From NCBI GenBank assembly GCA_003554605.1, contig PWGU01000003.1, positions 1-40,978 on the forward strand: a stretch of DNA of 40,978 bases, read 5' to 3'. Position numbers and translations under genes: made by a program. This document shows positions 1 to 8,530 of the stretch, in pieces. A model generated the notes under the pieces. It was not told the DNA's origin. It ran no database searches and was given only the letters and a program-made list of their open reading frames with translations. The stretch comes from Halorubrum sp. (GTDB lineage Archaea; Halobacteriota; Halobacteria; Halobacteriales; Haloferacaceae). The stretch's first letter is position 1. Each line of letters opens with the position of its first letter.

Positions 1-1068
1 CCGACGATCGCGCTCATCTCGACCGGCGGCACCATCGCCTCGACGGTCGACTATCGGACGGGCGCGGTCACCGCGCAGTTCGACGCCGAGGACGTCCTCC
101 GGGCCGTCCCCGAACTCGCCGGCCGCGCGAACTACCGCGGGCGGGTCGTCGCCAACATTCTTTCTGAGAACATGGACCCCTCCATCTGGCGCGACCTCGC
201 CGCGGCCGTCGCCGAAGAGGTTGAAGCCGGCGCGGACGGGGTCGTGGTCATGCACGGCACCGACACCATGCAGTACTCGGCGGCCGCGCTCTCGTTCCCC
301 CTCGACCTCCCGGTTCCCGTCGTCTTCACCGGCAGCCAGCGCTCGGCGGACCGGCCCTCCTCCGACAACGTGATGAACGCAGTCTGTGCCGTGGAGGCCG
401 CCAAGGCCGATCACGCCGAGACGCTCGTCTGCATGCACGCGAGCTCCGACGACGACGTCTGTGCGCTCCATCGCGGCACCCGCGTCCGGAAGAACCACAC
501 CTCCCGGCGGGACGCCTTCGAGACCGTCGGCGCGAAGCCGCTCGGGACCATCGCGTATGAGGCCGCGAGCGAGGCGGGCAAGGACGGCGGGTCCGCGGAC
601 GGGACCATCACCTGGAACCGGGAGCCGATCCCGCGTCCGGAATCCGAGGACGGAGAGACCGCGATCGAGACCGCACTCGATCTCGAACGCGACGTCGAAC
701 TGGTGAAGTTCACGCCCGGGATGGACCCGGCCGCGTGGGACTACCTCGACGGGAAGGCGGGGGTCGTGATCGAGGGGACGGGCCTCGGCCACGTCCACAC
801 CGACCTCATCCCGCGGATCGAGTCGCTCGTCGCGGACGGGACCGTCGTGGTCATGACGAGTCAGTGTTTGGAGGGTCGGGTCTGTGACCGCGTCTACGAC
901 ACCGGCCGCGACCTCCTCGATGCGGGCGTGATCGAGGCGGGCGACACCCTGCCCGGCACCGCGAAGGTGAAACTGATGTGGGCGCTCGCGAACGTCGCCG
1001 ACCCGGCCGACGCGATGCGGCGCGACCTCGCCGGCGAGCTCACCGCGGAGTCACAGCCCTGGCGGTAA
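1..1068 (+). CDS. gatD: Glu-tRNA(Gln) amidotransferase subunit D (5' truncated)
   Basis: Asparaginase-like subunit of the archaeal GatDE complex, which releases ammonia from glutamine so that GatE can convert Glu-tRNA(Gln) to Gln-tRNA(Gln). The frame is open from the first base of the window, so the N-terminal part (I estimate 60-90 residues) lies outside; the track's ATG at 172 is internal. Visible family motifs are the nucleophile loop STGGTIAS at fragment residues 7-14, the second catalytic segment MHGTDTM, the segment VFTGSQRSADRPSSDN and RKNHTSRRDAF, which probably carries the catalytic lysine. The length and the insertion-bearing C-terminal half fit archaeal GatD better than a free L-asparaginase. 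gatE is not in the window. Confidence 0.93.
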   Translation, partial: PTIALISTGGTIASTVDYRTGAVTAQFDAEDVLRAVPELAGRANYRGRVVANILSENMDPSIWRDLAAAVAEEVEAGADGVVVMHGTDTMQYSAAALSFPLDLPVPVVFTGSQRSADRPSSDNVMNAVCAVEAAKADHAETLVCMHASSDDDVCALHRGTRVRKNHTSRRDAFETVGAKPLGTIAYEAASEAGKDGGSADGTITWNREPIPRPESEDGETAIETALDLERDVELVKFTPGMDPAAWDYLDGKAGVVIEGTGLGHVHTDLIPRIESLVADGTVVVMTSQCLEGRVCDRVYDTGRDLLDAGVIEAGDTLPGTAKVKLMWALANVADPADAMRRDLAGELTAESQPWR

Positions 1069-1173
1069 GCGATCGGAGCCATCCGCTTCGCCGGTAGCCC
1101 GCGGGACCGATAGTGCCACGGGCCGCATAGAATCGATCGCTACGCTCTTTTTATTCGCCGTGTGACTCCACGC

Positions 1174-1407
1174 ATGGACCCGGTCCTCGTCGAAATTGGG
1201 GTGATCTGGTCGCTCCCCGTGACGGTGGCGGTCTACGGCATCCTCGTGTTAGTCGCCATCTGGATCTACCGGGACGCGAAGGCGCGCGGGAGCAGGTGGC
1301 CGATCCTGTGGTTCCTCGCGACGCTCGTGTTCACCATCATCCCCGTCCTGATCTACCTCTACCTCCATCGGGAGGATAGCCCCCTCGGTGGGAGCAACGG
1401 GGAGTGA
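1174..1407 (+). CDS. Small two-span membrane protein
   Basis: Predicted protein of 77 residues with two hydrophobic helices separated by a short basic loop containing YRDAKARGSRW, and a charged C-terminal tail. The RDAKARG loop between two helices resembles small haloarchaeal membrane proteins of the PLDc_N type, but I cannot assign a function. The track starts at GTG 1162. I prefer ATG 1174 because a TATA-like TTTTTATT at about 1148-1155 sits roughly 25 nt upstream, which fits a leaderless transcript. Confidence 0.72.
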   Translation: MDPVLVEIGVIWSLPVTVAVYGILVLVAIWIYRDAKARGSRWPILWFLATLVFTIIPVLIYLYLHREDSPLGGSNGE

Positions 1408-1442
1408 GTCCGGGCGGGCGGTCGTCCCCCTCTCGAATCGGG

Positions 1443-1871
1443 CTATTCGTCCACGGTCGGCAACACGACGGTCGGAAGGGTGGGCTCGGCGATGAGCTTC
1501 GAGCGCACGTCACCGGAGAGGAACCGGACGATCCGACTGCTCCCCCGCGAAACGAACGCGATGGCGGTCGCCTCATGTTCGGTTGCGGCATCGACGATGG
1601 CGTCGACGACGTCGGTATGGTATCGGATCTCCTCATCGACGGAGACGCCGTCGGCGGCGGCGAGTTCGGCGAAGGCCCCGAAGGCCTTCTCGGCGACTTC
1701 CTGACGCTGCTCGACGCCGGCTTTGTCGGGTGCGCCACCCGCCTTCTCGATCACGTTGACGAGCAGCGGGCGCGAGTCGGGGTCGAGATAGGGTGCCGCC
1801 GCCGCGTAGGTCGTCTTCGCGTCCGTCTCGTTCGCGATCGGGATCACCGGTCGCGCCATCAGGTCGGTCAT
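1443..1871 (-). CDS. UspA-family universal stress protein
   Basis: Single-domain universal stress protein of about 142 residues, the usual length for one UspA domain. It starts ARPVIPIANETDAK, where the first strand of the fold is expected, and ends with the segment SRGSSRIVRFLSGDVRSKL followed by PTVVL, corresponding to the nucleotide-loop and last-strand region of the family. The ORF track begins at 1934. I chose ATG 1871 because CTTTA at 1895-1899 on the minus strand lies about 26 nt upstream; ATG 1859 is an alternative. It converges with the small membrane protein gene. Confidence 0.85.
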   Translation of the reverse strand: MTDLMARPVIPIANETDAKTTYAAAAPYLDPDSRPLLVNVIEKAGGAPDKAGVEQRQEVAEKAFGAFAELAAADGVSVDEEIRYHTDVVDAIVDAATEHEATAIAFVSRGSSRIVRFLSGDVRSKLIAEPTLPTVVLPTVDE

Positions 1872-1930
1872 GCCGGACCCACTCGCCGCCATCATAAAGT
1901 GGTTTCCGACGAAGGGCTCGGGCGGTCGCC

Positions 1931-2521
1931 TCAATCCGTGGCGGTCGACTCGACGGCGTCGTCGTCGGATCGGACCGTATCCTGATCGCCGTTGCCGTCG
2001 GTCAGCGTCATCTCGGCGTGGGTGGGAAGCGGGTCGGCGGTGACCCGGACGAACGCCCGCGGATAGGTGAGCACCGTGCTACAGACCTCGTCGTCCTCGG
2101 CGCTGTCGGCGACGGCGGCCTCGCCGCTGACGGGTTCGTTCTCCACGGAGAACTCACCGAACTCCAGCCGGTCGTGACACGCGTCCGGACCGATCGACTC
2201 GACGTATAACAGGACCGACTCCTCGAAATCGGTCTCGCGCACGAACGCCTCGGTTTCCTCGCCGACGTCCTCCAACAGCGGGTCGGCGTCGTCCGCGTCG
2301 TCGATGAGGAGACAGATCCCCGGGCGCTCGCGGTAGTCCCACTCAAGCCCGACCGAGCGGGCCGCCGCGTGATGTACGTCAGTCGTGAGCGACGCTCCCG
2401 GGTCGCCATCGTCGTCGTCCGATCCACCGCCATCTCCCGGCTCGTCGATACAGGCGGCAAGTGGGAGGGCACAGAGCGCGGCCAGCCGCCGGACGCTCGC
2501 TCGCCGTGTGAGCCGTGTCAT
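1931..2521 (-). CDS. Secreted haloarchaeal lipoprotein, unknown function
   Basis: Predicted 196-residue protein with a positively charged N-terminus (RLTRRASVRRL), a short hydrophobic stretch and a lipobox-like LAAC at about residues 21-24, followed by a Gly/Asp/Ser-rich linker. This is the standard architecture of a haloarchaeal lipoprotein. The mature part is acidic with conserved-looking cysteines (GICLLI, DACHDRLEF, EVCSTVL). I do not recognise a named family. The start at 2521 is supported by CTTATACTC about 24 nt upstream. It is divergent from the thioredoxin-domain gene at 2647. Confidence 0.78.
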   Translation of the reverse strand: MTRLTRRASVRRLAALCALPLAACIDEPGDGGGSDDDDGDPGASLTTDVHHAAARSVGLEWDYRERPGICLLIDDADDADPLLEDVGEETEAFVRETDFEESVLLYVESIGPDACHDRLEFGEFSVENEPVSGEAAVADSAEDDEVCSTVLTYPRAFVRVTADPLPTHAEMTLTDGNGDQDTVRSDDDAVESTATD

Positions 2522-2540
2522 GGGCGGCGGTACGTGGACC

Positions 2541-2549
2541 GAGTATAAG
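2541..2549 (-). promoter_or_regulatory. TATA box of the lipoprotein gene
   Basis: The minus strand reads CTTATACTC here, centred about 24 nt upstream of the ATG at 2521. That is the expected spacing for a leaderless haloarchaeal transcript. Confidence 0.5.
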
Positions 2550-2646
2550 TGTTTCCTGCTGGGGTGTGTGATGAGGAGGGGCGGATTCGGGCGGTACGCG
2601 GGACGCTCTCGAAGCGCTTACCCGCGGGCGACCCCGACCCGGTGAC

Positions 2647-4305
2647 ATGACTGACGGGACGTACGTCGAGTGGCGTGAGTGGGGCACGGAGGCGTTTGCC
2701 GAGGCGGACGAGTCGAACCGCCCCGTGTTGCTCTCGCTGTCGGCGACGTGGTGTACGGGCTGTCACGAGATGGACGCGACCACCTATGCCGAGCCGCGGA
2801 TCGCCGCGAACGTTAACGAGGGGTTCGTCCCCGTCCGCGTCGACGTCGACCGCAACCCCCGCGTCCGCGAGCGCTACAACATGGGTGGGTTCCCGACGAC
2901 CGCCTTTCTGACGCCGACGGGCGAGCTGCTCACCGGTGCCGGCTACCTCACCCCCGACGGGATGCGAGGGGTGCTCGAATCGGTCCGGGAGATGTGGGCC
3001 CAAAAGGGCTCCGAGGCCGGGCGCGTTCCGCGGGCGCTCGACGCCGAGTTGCCGCCACGTGGGGAGGTGAGCGAGGCCATCGAGAGCCACCTCGCGGGGC
3101 AGTTGGAGGTCAAATACGACGACGAGCACGCCGGCTGGGGGACGGACGCGAAGTTCCCGTTGCCGCGAACCGTCGAGTTCGCGCTCAAACGGGACCGACA
3201 GCGGGCGCTCCGGACGCTCGATGCCGTCCGGGACCACCTCGCGGACGACGTCGAGGGCGGCTTCTTCCGCTTCGCGGGCACCCGCGAATGGAGCGACGTC
3301 GCCTACGAGAAGCCGATAGATACGAACGCCGCCGTGACCCGCGCCTTCGCGAACGCGTACCTCTACACCGGCGAGGCGGCCTACCACGACCCCGCGGCGG
3401 CGGCGGTCGAGTTCCTCACCGACGACCTCTGGACGGGCTACGGCATCGGCGGAAGCCTCGGGCCCGGCCTCGGACGCGCGTACTACGCGGCCCCGGCCGA
3501 CGAGCGAGCGGAACTGGACCCCCCGCGAACGGACCTCACCGTCTACGCCGGCGGCAACGCGCTCGCGGCCGACGCGTTGCTCACGTTCGGGGCCTATACC
3601 GACGCGGACCGTCCCCGTGAGTACGCCGAACGGATCCTCTCAGGGCTCGAACGCGACCTCATCGACGCCGAAACGGGGGTCGTCACGCGCTACCGCGCCG
3701 GCGACGAAACAGGCGAAACGGACCTTCTGGAGGACGCCGCGCGCGTCGTCGCCGCCTACACCCGCGCCGCCGGCGTGCTCGGTGAGGGGGCAGACATCGC
3801 GCGCGCCGTCGCCGACCGGGCGATCGACGAACTCCACGTCGACGGCTCGTTCGTCGACGGCCCCCGTTCCGGCGCGGGGCTGCTTGACCGGCCCTTCCGT
3901 CCGCTCGATGGGAACGTGGAAATGGCGACGGCGCTCTGTGACCTCGCGGCGCTGACCGGCGAGGAGCGCTACCGCGAGGTCGCCCGCGAAACCGCCGAGG
4001 CGTTCGCGGGCGCAACCGAACGGCTCGGCGTCCAGGTCGCCGGATACGGAAGCCTCGCCGGTCGTCTCCTCCGCGGGACGACCGTCGTCGCCGTCGGCAC
4101 CGAGCCGGGAAGTGACCTCCATCGGGCCGCCTGGCGCGTCGCCGACCACGAGAAGGTGGTCGTGCCGAACGCCCATCACGAGGACGCGCCGGGTCCCCTC
4201 ACGGTCGATGAAGGCGAGGCAGTCGTCCGTGTCGGCGAGGTTGCCTCCGCGCCGGCGACAACGCCCGACGAGTTGATGATGCGGGTCGCCGAGGCGGTCG
4301 AATAG
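2647..4305 (+). CDS. Thioredoxin-domain protein, DUF255/YyaL type
   Basis: Protein of 552 residues with an N-terminal thioredoxin-like domain (about residues 5-125) and a long C-terminal helical, glycosidase-like repeat region as in YyaL/spermatogenesis-associated protein 20. The redox motif is ATWCTGCHEM with Cys36 and Cys39, and the cis-Pro loop is GFPTT. The family is DUF255 with a six-hairpin-glycosidase-like C-terminus, and its reaction is not established. Bacterial YyaL is longer (roughly 680 residues), so this is the shorter haloarchaeal form. It is transcribed divergently from the lipoprotein gene and no operon partner is evident. Confidence 0.85.
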   Translation: MTDGTYVEWREWGTEAFAEADESNRPVLLSLSATWCTGCHEMDATTYAEPRIAANVNEGFVPVRVDVDRNPRVRERYNMGGFPTTAFLTPTGELLTGAGYLTPDGMRGVLESVREMWAQKGSEAGRVPRALDAELPPRGEVSEAIESHLAGQLEVKYDDEHAGWGTDAKFPLPRTVEFALKRDRQRALRTLDAVRDHLADDVEGGFFRFAGTREWSDVAYEKPIDTNAAVTRAFANAYLYTGEAAYHDPAAAAVEFLTDDLWTGYGIGGSLGPGLGRAYYAAPADERAELDPPRTDLTVYAGGNALAADALLTFGAYTDADRPREYAERILSGLERDLIDAETGVVTRYRAGDETGETDLLEDAARVVAAYTRAAGVLGEGADIARAVADRAIDELHVDGSFVDGPRSGAGLLDRPFRPLDGNVEMATALCDLAALTGEERYREVARETAEAFAGATERLGVQVAGYGSLAGRLLRGTTVVAVGTEPGSDLHRAAWRVADHEKVVVPNAHHEDAPGPLTVDEGEAVVRVGEVASAPATTPDELMMRVAEAVE

Positions 4306-4407
4306 GGATCGATCGCCGCATGAGGGCAGCTCCATCCTTCAGCGACACGGCCCGGACGGATCAGTCCGCCGACAACCGGAAACGTGTGTAAACTGTCGGT
4401 GTGTTTT

Positions 4408-4423
4408 TCTCGCTACCGCGAGA
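4408..4423. promoter_or_regulatory. Inverted repeat upstream of the TrmB-type gene
   Basis: TCTCGC-TACC-GCGAGA is a perfect 6-bp inverted repeat with a 4-bp centre, ending 9 nt before the ATG at 4433. The position, near the expected transcription start, suits an operator for autoregulation by the encoded TrmB-type protein. A chance repeat in GC-rich DNA is possible. Confidence 0.4.
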
Positions 4424-4432
4424 AGGTCCGCT

Positions 4433-5239
4433 ATGGCATCCCTCCGCGACCTGGGCCTTTCGGAGTACGAATCCCGCGCGTATCGCGCGTTATTACGAAC
4501 CGGCCCGACGACGGCGAAGGACCTTTCACGGGCCAGTGAGGTCCCGATGGGGCGGATCTATGACGTGCTCAACAGCCTGGAGAGCCACAGACTCGTCCGG
4601 AGCCAGGCCGCGAGCCGGCCGAAGAAGTACGTCGCCGTCGAGCCCGACGCGGCGCTCGATCGGCTCCTCGCGGAGCGGAAACGCGAACTCGAAGCGCAGG
4701 TGACACAGTACGAGGAGGTCGTCTCGACGCTCGCGACGGAGTTGGAGTCGGGCGAGCCCGTCGAGAGTGGCTTTTGGACCGCGGCGCTCGGTGCCGAGGA
4801 GACGATCGAGCTGCTGCTCGAACGGATCGCCGCCGCCGAGCGCGACGTGATCGTCGTCGCGGGCGCGCCGGCAGCCGGGCTCGACCTGGGGACCGTCGGC
4901 GAACGCGTGACCGCGGCGCTCGAAACCGCACTCGATCGTGGGGTGGCCGTCCGCGTCCTCCTCTCGCCGACGGCCGTCGACGAACTCCCCCGAAGCGTCG
5001 GGCGACGATACACCGCCACGTTGGCCGAAAGCGAGAACTTTCAGGTGCGGACCGCCCCGGACGTGACGGGGACGTTCAACGTCTTCGACGGCGTCGAGGT
5101 CTGCATCGAGGTGCCGCATCCGCTCTCCGATGAGGAACCCTTCGCGATGATCGACGTGAAGGACGTGGAGTTCGCGACGAACGTGGCCGAGGAGTTCGAG
5201 CCGCGGTGGGCGGAGGCGAAGCCGTTAAATTTCGGATGA
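4433..5239 (+). CDS. TrmB-family transcriptional regulator
   Basis: Protein of 268 residues with an N-terminal TrmB winged helix (about residues 1-75). The segments LGLSEYESRAYRALLRTGP and SEVPMGRIYDVLNSLE form the typical helix-turn-helix, and RPKKYVAVEP is the wing. A coiled-coil-like stretch (about 80-110) leads into a phospholipase-D-like effector domain (about 115-260) with ESGFWTA and VAVRVLLSP. This class usually senses sugars or other metabolites in archaea. The neighbours (a DUF255 protein upstream, a convergent PNPOx-like gene) do not reveal its regulon. An inverted repeat at 4408-4423 may be its own operator. Confidence 0.88.
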   Translation: MASLRDLGLSEYESRAYRALLRTGPTTAKDLSRASEVPMGRIYDVLNSLESHRLVRSQAASRPKKYVAVEPDAALDRLLAERKRELEAQVTQYEEVVSTLATELESGEPVESGFWTAALGAEETIELLLERIAAAERDVIVVAGAPAAGLDLGTVGERVTAALETALDRGVAVRVLLSPTAVDELPRSVGRRYTATLAESENFQVRTAPDVTGTFNVFDGVEVCIEVPHPLSDEEPFAMIDVKDVEFATNVAEEFEPRWAEAKPLNFG

Positions 5240-5270
5240 GCGGCGGATCGGACCAGCGCGGGAGGTCGAC

Positions 5271-5720
5271 TCACCGCGTCGGCGCATCGGGCATCCGACC
5301 CGTGAAATCCCACGTGTGGAGCCGTTCGGGCTCGATTCGAATGTGCACCTCCTCCCGTTCGGGCCGGAGCAGCCGCCGGCCGAGGTCGCTGTCGGTCCCG
5401 CCGAGGTACCGCTCGAACAGGGCTCGGAGCTGTGTCTTCTCGACGTCGGATGTAACCGTCGCGGTCCCCCGTCCGCGGACACCTTTATATGGCGGGTCGT
5501 TCGTCGAGATCTCGAAGGAGACGTGGTCGTCGTGGGCGAGAAACTCAACAAGGGCCGCGTCCGCGCCGGTCGCACAGTGGACCGCCCCGTCCCAGGCGAA
5601 CCACAGCGAGACGATCCACGGATCCCCGGCGGGCGTGCGACAGCCGATCCGGACGGGAATGCGGGCGGCTTCGAGGAACTCGTCGATTCGGTGCCGCTCC
5701 CACGGCCCCGTGACCTTCAT
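5271..5720 (-). CDS. Pyridoxamine 5'-phosphate oxidase-like flavin/heme-binding protein
   Basis: Protein of 149 residues with the split-barrel FMN-binding fold. Visible are the first strand region PVRIGCRTPAGDPWIVSLWF, the central VHCATGADAALVEFLAHDDHVSFEIS and the C-terminal EEVHIRIEPERLHTWDF. The length is typical of single-domain PNPOx-like proteins, many of which are F420- or FMN-dependent with unassigned substrates. I do not claim pyridoxamine oxidase activity. It is convergent with the TrmB gene and divergent from arcS. Confidence 0.8.
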   Translation of the reverse strand: MKVTGPWERHRIDEFLEAARIPVRIGCRTPAGDPWIVSLWFAWDGAVHCATGADAALVEFLAHDDHVSFEISTNDPPYKGVRGRGTATVTSDVEKTQLRALFERYLGGTDSDLGRRLLRPEREEVHIRIEPERLHTWDFTGRMPDAPTR

Positions 5721-5833
5721 GATCGAGGGAGGGGCGGGGGCGTCCTAAACCCACCGTCGCACGGCGCGCCGTGAGGCGATCGGAGCGCCACGGAGAACAC
5801 AAGAGAATTGACCGTCCCCGGGAGAGGAAGGGT

Positions 5834-7624
5834 ATGACCGAGTATTTCGAGGTCCACGAACGCGACGGCGCGGCGCGGCTTGGCGAACTCCGCCTCGTCG
5901 ACCCCGTGATGACGCCCGCGCTCGCGGACCCCGTTATCGAGGACGCCGGAAGCCTCTGGGCGGCCGAGCGCGGGATCCCCGAGGGCGACGAGGCGAAACT
6001 CACCGTTCTCCCGCACCGCGCCTTCCCGGCCGGGACGCGCGAGGAGGTCGCCGACTCCTTCCGGGTCGACCATCCCGCAGTCGAGTTCCCCGCCGCCGCG
6101 GTCGTCGACGTTGCGGGGGCTCGCGACGTCGGCGCGGACGCCTACGTCTTCGCTGACGCCGCGGGCTTCATCGGTCACGGGGAGGCGTTCCGCGACGCGG
6201 TCGTCTCGGCCACCGGGTCGTTGCCGGCGGACGCCGCCCGCATGCTCTCCGGGGTCGCCACGCCGCGAAACGTCGCCACGCTCGCGTACGCCGGGATCGA
6301 CCTGTTCGACGGATCGCGTGCGCGGGCGATGGGGCTGCAAGGTCGCTATCTCACGACCGACGCGACCCACTTCCTCGAAGATCTGAGCGAATTGCCGTGT
6401 GCGTGTCCGGCCTGTGCGGGGCCGCGCTCGGCATTCACGCGCGCCGACTGCGCCGAGCATAACGTCAACGTCCTGCGCGCGGAGCTGGCTCGGGTCCGTG
6501 AGCGGATCCGCGCGGGTCGCCTCCGGGATTACCTCGAAGGACAGGTGCGACACGAGGGGTGGCTCACGGCGACGCTGCGGGAGTTCGACACGCAATGGGG
6601 CTACCTGGAGGAGCGGACGCCCATCCTGCGCGACGCGGAGATCACCGCCGCGAGCGCGGAGACGCTCGACCGCGTGGAGATCAAGCGGTTCGCCGACCGG
6701 GTGACGACCCGCTATAAAAACCGGTTCACCGACCAGCCGCTCGTGTTGGTCCCCTGTTCGGCGACGAAGCCCTACAGCGACTCCCAGAGCCACCGGCAGT
6801 TCCACGACGCGATCGCCTGGCGCGGCCACACTGTCTCGATGACCTCGCCCATCGGCGTCGTTCCGCAGGAACTGGAGACGACCTACCCGGCCCAACACTA
6901 CGACACCGTCGTCACCGGCGACTGGTCCGAGGCGGAGATCGGGTTCGTCGCCGAGGTGTTGCGTCGGTACCTGCTCCGAAACGACGGCTACTCACGGGTT
7001 ATTGCCCACGTTCCCGCGGAGGGCTACCGGGAGATCTGTGAACGCGTCGAGGCCGACCCCGAGGTCGAGATCCCCTTCGAGTACACCTGCGTCGACCACC
7101 CGACGACCGACGAGTCGCTCGCGGCGTTGGCGGCGGCGTTGGAGGGCGAGCCGGCCTACAGCAAGCGCGAGCGCGAACACAACACCGTCCGGGCCATCGC
7201 CGACTTCCTCCTCGGCGACGCCGCTGGCGACGACCTGTTCGGGTCGATCCGGACGACGGGCCGGTACCCGAAACTCCAAGTTCGGACGGACGACCCGAGC
7301 GGCGGCCGCGACGGCGAGCCGGGCGCACAGCTCGCGACGATGGTCCCGCAGTACGGCACGCTCTCTCTCACGCTCGCGGGCGCGAGGCGGTGGGTCGAAA
7401 GCGACGCCCCGACGAAACGGGTCGCGATCGATCCGTTCGTCCCGCGAGGGTCGGTGCTCGCGCCGGGGATCACGGATGCGGACCCGAAAATCCGCGTCGG
7501 CGACGAGGTCGTGATCGAGGGGCCGAAGGCGTTCGCTGTCGGCCGTGCCGAGATGAGCGGCCCCGAGATGGCCGCCTCGACCCGCGGCGTCGCCGTCGAG
7601 GTTCGCCACGTCGAGGAACGGTAG
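5834..7624 (+). CDS. arcS: Archaeosine synthase ArcS
   Basis: Catalyses the late step of archaeosine (G+) formation at position 15 of the tRNA D-loop, acting on preQ0-modified tRNA. Protein of 596 residues. An N-terminal TGT-like region carries the zinc ligand pattern C189-x-C191-x2-C194 with C206 and H209. The diagnostic ArcS signature PC-x3-KPY-x2-S-x2-H is present exactly as PCSATKPYSDSQSH (residues 307-320). A PUA domain closes the protein (about residues 515-596; VAIDPFVPRGSVLAPGI). The track starts at 5771. I place the start at ATG 5834, which begins the conserved MTEYFEVHERDG. Confidence 0.94.
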   Translation: MTEYFEVHERDGAARLGELRLVDPVMTPALADPVIEDAGSLWAAERGIPEGDEAKLTVLPHRAFPAGTREEVADSFRVDHPAVEFPAAAVVDVAGARDVGADAYVFADAAGFIGHGEAFRDAVVSATGSLPADAARMLSGVATPRNVATLAYAGIDLFDGSRARAMGLQGRYLTTDATHFLEDLSELPCACPACAGPRSAFTRADCAEHNVNVLRAELARVRERIRAGRLRDYLEGQVRHEGWLTATLREFDTQWGYLEERTPILRDAEITAASAETLDRVEIKRFADRVTTRYKNRFTDQPLVLVPCSATKPYSDSQSHRQFHDAIAWRGHTVSMTSPIGVVPQELETTYPAQHYDTVVTGDWSEAEIGFVAEVLRRYLLRNDGYSRVIAHVPAEGYREICERVEADPEVEIPFEYTCVDHPTTDESLAALAAALEGEPAYSKREREHNTVRAIADFLLGDAAGDDLFGSIRTTGRYPKLQVRTDDPSGGRDGEPGAQLATMVPQYGTLSLTLAGARRWVESDAPTKRVAIDPFVPRGSVLAPGITDADPKIRVGDEVVIEGPKAFAVGRAEMSGPEMAASTRGVAVEVRHVEER

Positions 7625-7666
7625 TCGGTTTAAAAAGGAGTGCGTTGGCCTCCGTTTCCGTCCGCG

Positions 7667-8218
7667 CTACTCGTCGACGAGTTCGACATCGAGGCGCTCC
7701 TCGATCGCCCGGACGACCGATCCGCCGACGCCGGCGCGGGCGGCGCGGCCCTGTTCGACGGCGAGCAGGTCGTCCTCGTCGAGTTCGAGTTCCGCCGCGA
7801 GCTCCTCGACGGTGAGTCCCGCGTCCTGTCTGGCCGCGACCGCGCGGTCGTCGTAGCCCGAGACGAGGTAGGGAAGCCGGTCCTTCTCGTAGTTGGTCCC
7901 CTCCTCCTCCCAGTGGGTCGAATCGCCCGTCACCGCGTCGTAGACGCGGGCCTGCTTGCGGGCGACCTCCTTGCGCCGATTGGTCGACCCGCCGCTCGAT
8001 CCACCGGAGGAGCCGCCCGAGGAGCCGCCACCACCGCCGCCACCGTAACCGCCACCCCGGCCCTTGCGTGAGTCGTCGTGGGGGCTACAGTTCGAGCAGA
8101 CGAGCAGCTGTGCGCCGGCGACGTTCGCCTTCCGGAGGTTCGATGAGTCGCGTCCGCAGAGCTCACAGGCACCGCCGCCGCCGTCGCCGCCGCCTCCGCC
8201 CGTCGAGTATTTGGCCAT
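7667..8218 (-). CDS. mbf1: Multiprotein bridging factor aMBF1
   Basis: Archaeal homologue of the transcription and translation factor MBF1. An N-terminal zinc ribbon (CELCG...CSNC) is followed by a Gly/Ser-rich linker of nearly pure G and S (roughly residues 50-85) and a basic segment NRRKEVARKQ. A Cro/C1-type HTH occupies about residues 120-180 (DRAVAARQDAGLTVEELAAELEL). The total of 183 residues is in the family range. It starts leaderless from a TATA box about 28 nt upstream. It is convergent with arcS. Confidence 0.9.
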   Translation of the reverse strand: MAKYSTGGGGGDGGGGACELCGRDSSNLRKANVAGAQLLVCSNCSPHDDSRKGRGGGYGGGGGGGSSGGSSGGSSGGSTNRRKEVARKQARVYDAVTGDSTHWEEEGTNYEKDRLPYLVSGYDDRAVAARQDAGLTVEELAAELELDEDDLLAVEQGRAARAGVGGSVVRAIEERLDVELVDE

Positions 8219-8240
8219 ACTCCCCCCTTACGGCGGCGGC

Positions 8241-8250
8241 TTTTTAAAAG
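8241..8250 (-). promoter_or_regulatory. TATA box of the aMBF1 gene
   Basis: The minus strand reads CTTTTAAAAA, centred about 28 nt upstream of ATG 8218, consistent with leaderless transcription. A second T-rich element, TTTTTTATT at 8265-8274, faces the plus strand, so the gap may contain a divergent promoter. Confidence 0.5.
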
Positions 8251-8350
8251 GTGCGTGGCGGGCCGTTTTTTATTCGGGCGAGCGTATCGACGACCGGCCG
8301 ATGACGATCCACCGCTCCGAGCCGACTAGGCACCGGCGACGACGAGCCCT

Positions 8351-8470
8351 ATGAGTGCCGAGGTCGACACACACGTGCCTGTTTTCACGGGGGTGGAAAC
8401 ACGAAGACGACTTCGTGAGGGGATCCACACGGACCTCGGGAGGGAGATCCGTTCGATTCAGCGGTTTTGA
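8351..8470 (+). CDS. Candidate 39-residue ORF in the 312-bp gap
   Basis: The gap 8219-8530 holds no recognisable gene. An ATG at 8351 opens a 39-residue frame beginning MSAEVDTHVPVFTGVE and rich in Arg and Glu towards the C-terminus. Third-position G+C is only about 64 percent by my count, clearly below that of the neighbouring genes, and the frame contains two stem-loops, so a non-coding explanation is at least as likely. A plus-strand TATA-like element lies at 8265-8274. I do not recognise the peptide. Confidence 0.22.
   Translation: MSAEVDTHVPVFTGVETRRRLREGIHTDLGREIRSIQRF
8381..8417. repeat. Two adjacent stem-loops in the aMBF1-racemase gap
   Basis: GTTTTCAC-gggg-GTGGAAAC (8381-8400) is an 8-bp inverted repeat with one G-T pair. 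It is followed at once by the perfect 7-bp hairpin CACGAAG-acga-CTTCGTG (8400-8417). Together they make a compact double-hairpin element. No T-run follows, so it does not look like a simple terminator. It could be a structured RNA element or a protein-binding site. Confidence 0.45.
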
Positions 8471-8530
8471 GGATTTCACAGGCGGACAGCCGTTTCCGCG
8501 ACGGAGGCGGCGGAGGCGACCCGGGCCCGT

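Noticed and set aside
5717-6898. 393-codon minus-strand ORF opposite arcS
   Set aside because: Shadow frame. arcS has the exact ArcS signature and the TGT zinc ligands on the plus strand.
8381-8417. Origin recognition box (ORB)-like repeat
   Set aside because: The GTTTTCAC...GTGGAAAC repeat with a G-run loosely recalls haloarchaeal ORB elements, but there is one copy only, no cluster, and no orc1/cdc6 gene nearby.
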